A stretch of 25,874 nt of DNA, taken from positions 1 through 25,874 of the forward strand of contig CAZHFW010000046.1 of the NCBI GenBank assembly GCA_964531675.1, given 5' to 3'. This stretch comes from CAZHFW01 sp964531675. Its GTDB lineage: Bacteria > Planctomycetota > Phycisphaerae > Phycisphaerales > UBA1924. Each line of letters starts with the position of its first letter. Position 1 is the first letter of the stretch. The notes under the pieces were generated by a model, which made no database searches, was not told where the DNA came from, and was given only the letters and a program-made list of their open reading frames with translations. Below are positions 15,701 through 21,370 of the stretch, piece by piece. The position numbers were made by a program, and so were the translations under genes.

Positions 15701-17054
15701 CGGATACTCCGAAGACTCCCCCGGAAACGCCGGCATCGTTGGCATGGTGCCCGGTTACGTGAAGGATGACTCGGTCGCGTGGTTTGCGACCCACCACCTG
15801 ACCCCCAAGGGGAACACCTTCTACGAGTTCTCCTACATCTTCAAGTACGCGATCGATCTGCCAACGGGAGCCAAGACCGTCAAGCTCCCGAAGGACGCCA
15901 GGATCAAGTTCTTCGCGGCCAGCGTCGCGAAGAACGCCGGAGGCGGGATCGCGGCCCTGACGCCCGCGCACCCGCTCTTCGACACCTTGGCGGATCACAC
16001 GCAGGATGGGCCGCGCATCGCGCCCGCCTCGGGCAAGTTCACGGATGCGACCGAAGTCCGTATCCAGCCCGGCCTCTACTGGCGTCCGGGCGGCATCCGC
16101 TACACGACCGATGGCTCGGAGCCCACGCTCCAGTCCGCGTCGTACGCGAAGCCTCTCATCGTCTCCAAGCCCACGACCATCAAGGCCGCGATCATCGGCG
16201 CCGATGGCAAGCTCAGCCCTATCGCCTCGGCGAGCGTCGACGTTGCGGACTCCACCGCTCCGACATTCAAGCGCGTCGCCGCCACCTACAAGTCCAATCT
16301 CCTCACGCTCGAGTTCTCTGAGCCCCTTGGCGCGTCGGCGAGCGATGTCTCCAACTACGCGCTCACGCCCGCGATTCCCGTTTCGAAGGCCGAGCTCGCT
16401 GCCGATCAGAAGCACGTGGTCCTGACGCTCGGGCAGACGCCGGATCTGGACAAGTCCTACAAGATCCGCGTTTCAGGCATCCAGGACGTCTCACCCAACG
16501 CCAATACGCTCAAGGACGCTTCGCTGGACTTCTCCGTCGCGGGCCCGGTCTACACGATGGATGTGGTCTCGCCCGAGATGAAGGGCAAGACCATCACCGA
16601 CGTGAAGGGTCTTCCGGTCAAGGCCAAGGACGCGTGGACGATGAACATGTTCGTTCGCCCGGACAAGGCCATCCCGAACCGTACCCTCATCGCGGGCTTC
16701 GGCTCGATGTCGGACACCGCGGGGAGGGCTCGCTACCTCGCCAAGTTCGGCGGCGGCGCTCACTTCTGGAGCTCCAACCGCGACGTCACCACCAAGACCC
16801 AGTTCGAGACCGGCCGTTGGCAGATGGTGACCGTGACGTTCGATGGAGCCGTCCTCCGCATCTACAAGGATGGCAAGAAGATCGGCGAAGGGTCGCCTTC
16901 GCTCACCGACGACGAGAGCTCCATCTCGTTCGCGCCGGTCGACCCATGGGAGCACCAGCGCCAGTTCTCCGGAGACATCCAGCAGTTCACCATCTGGAAC
17001 GCCGCCCTCGGTGATGAAGCCATGGCAGCCCTCATGAAGAACATGCCGAACTGA
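12732..17054 (+). CDS. Exported GH38 alpha-mannosidase with C-terminal accessory modules
   Basis: 1440 residues, far longer than the usual 850-1050 of GH38 enzymes. A signal peptide (about residues 1-22) sends it out of the cytoplasm. The catalytic domain shows the zinc ligands His53 and Asp55 (AHLDTQWRW), nucleophile and ligand Asp166 (PDCFGFP), and His376 (LGSQMHDILPGTS), followed by the GH38 middle and beta domains to about 860. Next is a region (about 870-1070, with GQWDNRLWPDG) found in bacterial GH38 enzymes. A chitobiase/FN3-associated domain (about 1097-1171, YTTDGSEP), an SbsA-like Ig domain (about 1175-1270, TLEFSEPL) and a LamG/concanavalin-like domain (about 1273-1440) complete it; these modules probably bind glycans or the cell surface. 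It starts 55 bases after the PTS gene with no terminator between, so co-transcription is likely. The ribosome site is weak. Confidence 0.93.
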   Translation: MRNMLPLVAGLAVSLHAFAAFAGDEPVAAPAQPKHETPDLLKQPTLYVVGYAHLDTQWRWTYADTIREYIPKTLDDNFKLFDKYPSYIFNFSGSRRYRMMQEYYPEKYAKLKDYVAAGRWFPCGSSVDENDANVPSAESFVRHILYGNKFFRNEFGVASEEFMLPDCFGFPAAMPTILAHCGLKGFSTQKLTWNAVVPIPFKVGVWEGPDGRSVTAAFDPGAYVGEVRENLANSDSWKARIAANGKASGVLADYHYFGTGDTGGAPTERSVDMVEKSVNTQGAIKIISSNADQLFKDITPDLKAMLPTYKGELMLTEHSAGSVTSQAYMKRWNRKNEHLAAAAERASLGAWWLGARPYPATKLEDAWYLLLGSQMHDILPGTSLPKAYEFSWNDEVLAANQFQDVIKDASSAIVSAMDTRAPGKPIVVFNPLSFAREDVVEIEVATNGSPAKGVKVTSPDGKSVPAQVLSVENGTARVAFVAKTPSVSYSTYGVELTADAAAAPSSLKVQDNQLENEYYIVRVNAEGDVASIFDKLAKKELLASPMRLGLHYENPKHWPAWNQDWADRKLPPKAFAGGPATMRVIENGPARVAIEVTQHAEGSTFVQHIRLASGEAGKRVEFSTDIDWQTRERSLRVHFPLTVSNPKASYDLAAGVLERGNGYEKQYEYSFHEWFDLTDASKSYGVTAMCDSKYGADKPTDNVVRLTLLHTPGVQGGYPDQATQDLGKHRVLYALYGHDGAWQAANGYAQASRLNQPLLAFHAQAHEGALGKSHSLLGVSDSKVSISAAKKAEASDEIIVRLREHVGSDAKNVKVTFAQPVISAREVDGQEREIGSATVTDGALVADVHGFGLRAFAVKLGKPAASVPAVASTPIDLPFNSDVIASREKLTDGVMGADGSTYPGSMIPASLTAEGVTFKLGSVADGAKNALASNGQEISLPQGGYDRLYLLAAAERDVSSTLEVDGKPVPLHVQDWKGYVGQWDNRLWPDGYSEDSPGNAGIVGMVPGYVKDDSVAWFATHHLTPKGNTFYEFSYIFKYAIDLPTGAKTVKLPKDARIKFFAASVAKNAGGGIAALTPAHPLFDTLADHTQDGPRIAPASGKFTDATEVRIQPGLYWRPGGIRYTTDGSEPTLQSASYAKPLIVSKPTTIKAAIIGADGKLSPIASASVDVADSTAPTFKRVAATYKSNLLTLEFSEPLGASASDVSNYALTPAIPVSKAELAADQKHVVLTLGQTPDLDKSYKIRVSGIQDVSPNANTLKDASLDFSVAGPVYTMDVVSPEMKGKTITDVKGLPVKAKDAWTMNMFVRPDKAIPNRTLIAGFGSMSDTAGRARYLAKFGGGAHFWSSNRDVTTKTQFETGRWQMVTVTFDGAVLRIYKDGKKIGEGSPSLTDDESSISFAPVDPWEHQRQFSGDIQQFTIWNAALGDEAMAALMKNMPN

Positions 17055-17085
17055 TTGTGAAGCCTCCAGGTACGCCTTCCCGCGA

Positions 17086-17108
17086 GGCTCCGGTTGATCG
17101 CCGGAGCC
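17086..17108 (+). terminator. Possible terminator hairpin after the mannosidase gene
   Basis: GGCTCCGG and CCGGAGCC form a perfect 8-bp stem around a 7-base loop, 32 bases after the mannosidase stop. Only a short CTTT follows directly; a five-T run is 24 bases further on. It is a plausible but weak intrinsic terminator between the mannosidase and the HupE/UreJ gene. Confidence 0.45.
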
Positions 17109-17151
17109 GCGCTTTGCGCCGGTTGACCCCCTTTTTGGAAGGTCCGAGCAG

Positions 17152-18417
17152 GTGAGAGCATTCTTCGCCATCCTGATCGCGCTGCTTTGCCTCGGACCTG
17201 GCGCGGTCGTGGATGCGGCGCCGATTCCACATCCAGCGGTCGCGACGGTCGCCATCGTCGACGTCAAGCGTGATGGCCGCGTCGAGATCACGATCTTTCA
17301 CGACGCGATCGCGTTCGTGCTCAACGACACCTCGGCCCGCATCGGTGATCCCGCGATGTACGAGTTCCTGAAAGCGCCTCCAGAAGAGGTCGCCGCCGCG
17401 TGCGACGATGGTCGTTCAAGGCTGCTTGTCGGGCTCAAGGTCGTCGCGGGCGGCGGGTCTCTCCCGATCGAACCCGTCGATGTGCCAACCCCGGAGACCT
17501 TCGAGCGCTGGAAGAGCGGACACCCCGGGCATCGATTGCCTTGCAAGCTCGAGTCGCTTGTCGCGGCGCAGCTTCCCCGCGGGGCTCGGACCATGACCCT
17601 TCGTTTCCCCGAGATCCTCTCGGAGGTATTGGTGGAGCTCCGCAGGCCGGGGATCGAGCCCGTGACCTTGCCGCTGACCCCCGCGGAGGTCACGCCCGAG
17701 CTGGACGTCTCGGCTGCCTGGACTCAGGCAGACGCGCCCGCCTCGACGCCGCCTCAGGCCACCGACCGCCCCAACGAGACCGCTGCAGGCGCGGCCCGGG
17801 GTGCCCCTGGGGCGGACGCTGCGTCTCCCAGCACCGGACCCTCAGACGCTCATCTGGGGATCTTCGCCCGCTTCGTCAGGCTTGGCTTTCTGCACATCAT
17901 CCCCAAGGGGCCTGATCACGTCCTTTTCGTCTTCGGACTCTTCCTGCTCTCCCCGCGTGCCAAGCCTGTTCTGGCCCAGATCACCGCCTTCACGATCGCC
18001 CACACCATCACGCTCACGCTGACGAGCCTCAAGATCGTCGGTCTGCCCGCGGGCATCGTCGAACCGACCATCGCCCTTTCCATTGCCTTCATCGGTGTCG
18101 AGAATCTCTGCACCAAGAAGGTGCACTCTTGGCGGCCCGTGGTGGCATTCATCTTCGGCCTCGTGCACGGCATGGGTGTCGCCACCGCGTTCACCGAGCA
18201 TGGGTTCCCCAGCGGCAGTCTCATCCAAAGCCTGCTGGCGTTCACTGTTGGCGTGGAAGGCGGACACCTGGTCGCCTTGGCCGCTGCCTTCGCCCTCCTG
18301 GGGTGGACTCGGGGGAAACCGTGGTATCGCCGCCGGGTGGCGATCCCGCTTTCGGTCGCGATCTCCGCCATCGCGATCTACTGGACCTTCCAGAGGCTCT
18401 TTGGCATCGGCTTCTAG
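17152..18417 (+). CDS. HupE/UreJ-type membrane protein, possible metal permease
   Basis: 421 residues. A signal-like N-terminus (RAFFAILIALLCLGPGAVVDAA) is followed by an outside domain to about residue 190, an Ala/Pro/Thr-rich linker (about 195-232), and a C-terminal membrane domain of about six helices. The membrane domain has the HupE/UreJ_2 family signature: HIIPKGPDHVLFVFGLF, AFTIAHTITLTLTSL, EPTIALSIAFIGVEN and FGLVHGMGVATAF, rich in conserved His, Asp and Glu in helices. Relatives are regarded as nickel or cobalt permeases, and others of this subfamily have unknown function, so the metal is not known. Start is GTG at 17152 with GGAAGG at 17137-17142. No urease or hydrogenase gene is near, so metal supply for those enzymes is not supported by context. 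Confidence 0.85.
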   Translation: MRAFFAILIALLCLGPGAVVDAAPIPHPAVATVAIVDVKRDGRVEITIFHDAIAFVLNDTSARIGDPAMYEFLKAPPEEVAAACDDGRSRLLVGLKVVAGGGSLPIEPVDVPTPETFERWKSGHPGHRLPCKLESLVAAQLPRGARTMTLRFPEILSEVLVELRRPGIEPVTLPLTPAEVTPELDVSAAWTQADAPASTPPQATDRPNETAAGAARGAPGADAASPSTGPSDAHLGIFARFVRLGFLHIIPKGPDHVLFVFGLFLLSPRAKPVLAQITAFTIAHTITLTLTSLKIVGLPAGIVEPTIALSIAFIGVENLCTKKVHSWRPVVAFIFGLVHGMGVATAFTEHGFPSGSLIQSLLAFTVGVEGGHLVALAAAFALLGWTRGKPWYRRRVAIPLSVAISAIAIYWTFQRLFGIGF

Positions 18418-18460
18418 CGATCGGAGCATGTGATCGCTCGCTCGGTTGGTACTCAAGCGC

Positions 18461-18475
18461 TGTCACAATGTGACA
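18461..18475. promoter_or_regulatory. 15-bp palindrome, candidate operator
   Basis: TGTCACAATGTGACA is a perfect palindrome with 7-base arms around one central base. It lies in the 253-base gap between the HupE/UreJ gene and the next exported protein, about 46 bases upstream of a TATACT -10 element. The shape suits a dimeric repressor or CRP/FNR-type activator site, but the protein that binds is not known and no matching regulator gene can be assigned. Confidence 0.5.
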
Positions 18476-18513
18476 CGCTCGACGCTCCGCCGCATCGGCG
18501 ACCAGAGATTCGT

Positions 18514-18537
18514 GGAGTTGTATACTCCCGCCGGAGT
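18514..18537 (+). promoter_or_regulatory. TATACT -10 element inside overlapping inverted repeats
   Basis: TATACT at 18521-18526 is a close -10 match for the SnoaL-like gene, with no convincing -35. It lies in two overlapping inverted repeats sharing one arm: GGAGT-TGTAT-ACTCC (18514-18528) and ACTCC-CGCC-GGAGT (18524-18537). The stretch TGTATACTCC differs by one base from TGTACACTCC in front of the Rrf2 gene. About 135 bases of leader follow before the start codon, in which nothing else was recognised. Confidence 0.45.
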
Positions 18538-18670
18538 TGATCCGTCCGCACCGGCCTCGAAACTCGGGCGTGTCTCGCGCCTGCGGGGTTCGGATCGGAC
18601 AGGTCGTTGTCAAGGCTCGGCGTCGGAGCGCGTACCCACGCGTCCTTCGCACGTGCCGCAGGGGTGCCTC

Positions 18671-19582
18671 TTGATCAAGCCACGTTCTTGGATGTTCCTG
18701 GTTCTTTCCACCATGGTCTGTTGGCTTCTGACGGGCTTGACCGCCAAGGCCGATGACCCCAACGCCGCGGACCGCGCCGCGATCGCGAGCCGCGCGACGG
18801 CGTACGTGGAAGCCTTCCACAAGGGCGATGCCGATGCATTGGCGGCGTTCTGGACCCCCGAAGGCGATTACATCCATCTCTCAGGCCGTGTGATCAAGGG
18901 CCGCGCCGCGCTGGCCGCCGAGTTCAAGCAGCTCTTCGCCGAAGCCAAAGGACTCAAGCTCCGCGTGGACATCCAGTCGCTGCGTTTCCCGACCGCCGAC
19001 ACCGCGGTCGAGGACGGCGTGACCTCCGTGATGTCCGACGAGAGCCCCGTCCCCAGCCGTGCCCGGTACACGAACTACTTGATCAAGATCGACGGCAAGT
19101 GGATGATCGAAAGCGTGCGAGAGCTCCCGTACCAGGAGCCCAACAACTATGAGTACCTCCGCTCGCTCGAGTGGATCGTCGGTGAGTGGGTGGAAGACAC
19201 AACCTCGCCCCACGCTTCCCGCGCGCTCTTTGACTGGTCCGCCGACCAGAACTACATCCTCTGCCTCCGCGCCGTCAGCGTGAAGGACATCATGCTCGAC
19301 AACGGCTCCCAGCGCATCGGCTGGGATCCCGCCAACAAGGTCATCCGCTCCTGGTCCTTTGAGGCCGACGGCGGGTTTGGTCATGGCGTCTGGCAACGCA
19401 GCGGGGACAACACGTGGACCGTCAAGAACGCCGCGACGCTCCGCTCGGGAAGCACGCTCACCAGCACCAACACCATCACCCGCGTCGACATCGACAACGT
19501 CACCTGGCAGGCCACCGAGCAGAAGCTCGATGGGCAGCCCATCGCGGATTCTCCGGTCATCAAGATGAAGCGCGTGAAGTAA
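18671..19582 (+). CDS. Exported SnoaL/DUF4440-like protein with C-terminal extension
   Basis: 303 residues. After a signal peptide ending near TAKA comes an NTF2-fold domain (about residues 33-150) of SnoaL/DUF4440 type, seen as the helix ASRATAYVEAFHKGDADALAAFW, the strand GDYIHLSGRVIKGRAALAAEF and the terminal YLIKIDGKWMIESVRE. A second domain (about 155-303) begins LEWIVGEWVED and looks like a beta-barrel lipocalin-like fold of unknown role. Proteins of this type are frequent in planctomycetes; no substrate is known. TTG at 18671 is chosen because it gives a basic signal-peptide start (MIKPRSW) and has AGGGGTG upstream; ATG at 18692 would leave no positive charge, and GTG at 18653 has no ribosome site. 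It is probably the first gene of a three-gene transcript ending at 21336. Confidence 0.75.
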   Translation: MIKPRSWMFLVLSTMVCWLLTGLTAKADDPNAADRAAIASRATAYVEAFHKGDADALAAFWTPEGDYIHLSGRVIKGRAALAAEFKQLFAEAKGLKLRVDIQSLRFPTADTAVEDGVTSVMSDESPVPSRARYTNYLIKIDGKWMIESVRELPYQEPNNYEYLRSLEWIVGEWVEDTTSPHASRALFDWSADQNYILCLRAVSVKDIMLDNGSQRIGWDPANKVIRSWSFEADGGFGHGVWQRSGDNTWTVKNAATLRSGSTLTSTNTITRVDIDNVTWQATEQKLDGQPIADSPVIKMKRVK

Positions 19583-19604
19583 CCCAGGTCGCCAGGAGAC
19601 ACAC

Positions 19605-20486
19605 ATGAATCGCAAGCAGTTCATCGTTCTCTCGGGTTTGGCGACCGCCCTGGGCGCTCTGACCCCCGAGGCTCATGGATGGGGCGCCAGCCGTTCGTTC
19701 TCCGCGTCGGGCTACGGCGGGAGCTTCTCTCGCTCGAGCTCCTCCAGCGGCGGATGGGGAGGATTCTCCCACTCGTCCTCCAGCTCGGGCTCTGGCGCCT
19801 GGGGTGGAAGCTGGTCGCATTCCGGATCAACCTCTGGCGGATACGGGGACTTCTCCCATTCCGGGTCCAACTCGTACACCTCTCCGAGCGGGCACACCTA
19901 CTCCGAATCCAACTCGGGTTCGGGTGTCTACGGCGGAGGCAGCGCCGCATACCACGGCACGTACTCCACATCGAGCGGCGCTTCGGGCTCGTATGCCGGC
20001 ACCGCAAGCTACTACGGCGGGTACCACGGCGCGTACTACGGCGGATATCACCCGCCGACCTACGTCGCGCCCCCGGTGTACGCGCCAACCGTCAACTACA
20101 ACTATTGCGGCTCGTCCTGCTCCAACGGTGCGGCCTTCGGCGCCGGCGTCGTGACCGGCGCGGTCGTCGGCGCCGCACTGGCGTCCACGCCTCCGCCGCC
20201 GCAGACCACCACGGTGTACGTCGCCCCCCCGCCAGGCGTATACGTTGCGCCAGCCGCGACCACGACGGTGATCACCTCGGGCACTTCGAGCACGATGGTG
20301 ACCGCCGCTCCCGCGACGACCACCGTCATCTCGCCCCTTCCCCTCGGCTCCACTGTTCCCGTGCTCCCGCCCGGTTTCAGCACCGTCAGCTCCGCGGGCG
20401 TCTCGTACTACCACAGCGGTCCCAACTGGTACCGCATGGAGATCGGGAGCACCGGCGTTTTCTTCGTCGTCGTGAAGTCTCCCTGA
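19605..20486 (+). CDS. Exported Gly/Ser/Tyr-rich low-complexity protein
   Basis: 293 residues, not recognised as a family of known function. A signal peptide (about residues 1-25) is followed by a Ser/Gly/Trp/His-rich region (about 25-110), a Tyr/Gly/His repeat (YYGGYHGAYYGGYHPP, about 136-152), two cysteines (CGSSC), a small hydrophobic Gly/Ala segment (AFGAGVVTGAVVGAALA) of the glycine-zipper type, a Pro/Thr/Val-rich region and a short end domain (YYHSGPNWYRMEIGSTGVFFVVV). The end domain resembles that of exported proteins whose tail carries a conserved Tyr-Tyr and ends in a hydrophobic strand. Probably a surface or envelope protein. AGGAGA at 19594-19599 precedes the ATG. It is 22 bases after the SnoaL-like gene and 48 before the next. 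Confidence 0.8.
   Translation: MNRKQFIVLSGLATALGALTPEAHGWGASRSFSASGYGGSFSRSSSSSGGWGGFSHSSSSSGSGAWGGSWSHSGSTSGGYGDFSHSGSNSYTSPSGHTYSESNSGSGVYGGGSAAYHGTYSTSSGASGSYAGTASYYGGYHGAYYGGYHPPTYVAPPVYAPTVNYNYCGSSCSNGAAFGAGVVTGAVVGAALASTPPPPQTTTVYVAPPPGVYVAPAATTTVITSGTSSTMVTAAPATTTVISPLPLGSTVPVLPPGFSTVSSAGVSYYHSGPNWYRMEIGSTGVFFVVVKSP
19729..20044 (+). repeat. Low-complexity repeats inside the Gly/Ser/Tyr-rich gene
   Basis: The protein region repeats units of the form GG-aromatic-G-(G/D)-FSHS-Ser-rich two or three times (about 19750-19880). Further on, TACTACGGCGG occurs at 20010-20020 and again at 20034-20044, giving two YYGGYH-type units. Codon use varies between copies, so the repeats are old rather than recent duplications. 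Confidence 0.6.
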
Positions 20487-20534
20487 GTCGCTTCCGGCCT
20501 GTTTTCTCGTGTGTTTTCGAATGTTGAGGTGATC

Positions 20535-21224
20535 ATGAGTCGTTCCTTCTTGGGGGCCTGCGTCCTTTCGCTCACGCTCGCGCTCCCCGCACTCGCGCAG
20601 CCTGTCGCCAACGAGGGTCTGGCCAACGCGATCATCGGGGCCCGCCAGGCCAACGCCCAGCAGCTTAAACAGTTCAGCTGGAGTTCCCGCACGGAACTCG
20701 TCGTCGATCAGAAGACCGAAGACATCCGCATCGAGTCGGTGGTCTTCGCGCAGGATGGCACGGTGCAGCGCACCCTCCTGAACGACGAGCCCGCCAGGGT
20801 CTCAGGCGGTTTCCTGCGCCGCGCCATCGCCAAGGACAAGGCCCGCGAAAGCGAGAAGTACATGAAAGAGCTCCAGAGCAAGCTCGATCAGTACACGCTC
20901 CCCACGCCAGGCAAGCTGCTCGACTTCCTCGCCAAGGCCCAGGTCCAGCCCGTGACCTCCGCCGCCGGCACGACCCAGCTCCAGGTCACCGGGAACAACG
21001 TTCTGGTCCAGGGTGACACGTTCACCATGACCGTAGACGGCAGGACCTTCCTGCCCATCGGCGTGCAGATCACGACCATCGTCGAAGGCGACACCGTGAC
21101 CGCGACCGTGACCTACCGCTCGCTCGACAAGGGCCCCAACCACGCCCAATACATCACCGTCCAGTCGCCCGCCAAGAACATGACGGTCAACATCCACAAC
21201 TACGACTACACGGCCAGCAACTGA
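20535..21224 (+). CDS. Exported conserved protein of unknown function
   Basis: 229 residues. A signal peptide (MSRSFLGACVLSLTLALPALAQ) leads an all-periplasmic protein. It has a region FSWSSRTELVVDQKTEDIRIESVVFAQDG that looks like curved beta-strands, a charged helix (RRAIAKDKARESEKYMKELQSKLDQY, about residues 93-118), and a beta-rich end (TFTMTVDGRTFLPIGVQ, then YITVQSPAKNMTVNIHNYDY). The strand pattern is distantly like LolA-type lipoprotein carriers, but no function is assigned. ATG at 20535 has GAGGTGAT just upstream and gives a clean signal peptide; an upstream GTG at 20511 would spoil it. Last gene before the strong terminator at 21303. Confidence 0.8.
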   Translation: MSRSFLGACVLSLTLALPALAQPVANEGLANAIIGARQANAQQLKQFSWSSRTELVVDQKTEDIRIESVVFAQDGTVQRTLLNDEPARVSGGFLRRAIAKDKARESEKYMKELQSKLDQYTLPTPGKLLDFLAKAQVQPVTSAAGTTQLQVTGNNVLVQGDTFTMTVDGRTFLPIGVQITTIVEGDTVTATVTYRSLDKGPNHAQYITVQSPAKNMTVNIHNYDYTASN

Positions 21225-21302
21225 ACGGGGTGCCTCGCCGACACGACCGGCGCGTCATCGCCGACCTTCCCCGCGGCTCGAGTGACGCTCCTGAGAAGCA
21301 AC

Positions 21303-21336
21303 AACGCCCCCGGCGGCCAAATCCGCCGGGGGCGTT
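21303..21336. terminator. Bidirectional intrinsic terminator
   Basis: AACGCCCCCGGCGG (21303-21316) and CCGCCGGGGGCGTT (21323-21336) form a perfect 14-bp GC-rich stem around a 6-base loop. TTTGCATT follows on the + strand. It lies between two convergent genes, the conserved exported protein (+) and the M56 peptidase (-), so it can end transcription from both sides. Confidence 0.85.
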
Positions 21337-21370
21337 TGCATTCACGATCGTCCGGCGGAAGCCGTTGCGA

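Noticed and set aside
14244..16415. 723-codon open frame on the - strand inside the mannosidase gene
   Set aside because: The + strand frame is a continuous multidomain protein; the antisense product is low in information and matches the third-base GC shadow pattern.
17123..17128. TTGACC as -35 of a promoter for the HupE/UreJ gene
   Set aside because: No acceptable -10 is found at 16-19 bases spacing before the GTG start.
19729..20044. CRISPR-like or mobile repeat in the low-complexity gene
   Set aside because: The repeats are in-frame, degenerate and of uneven spacing, as expected for a repetitive protein.
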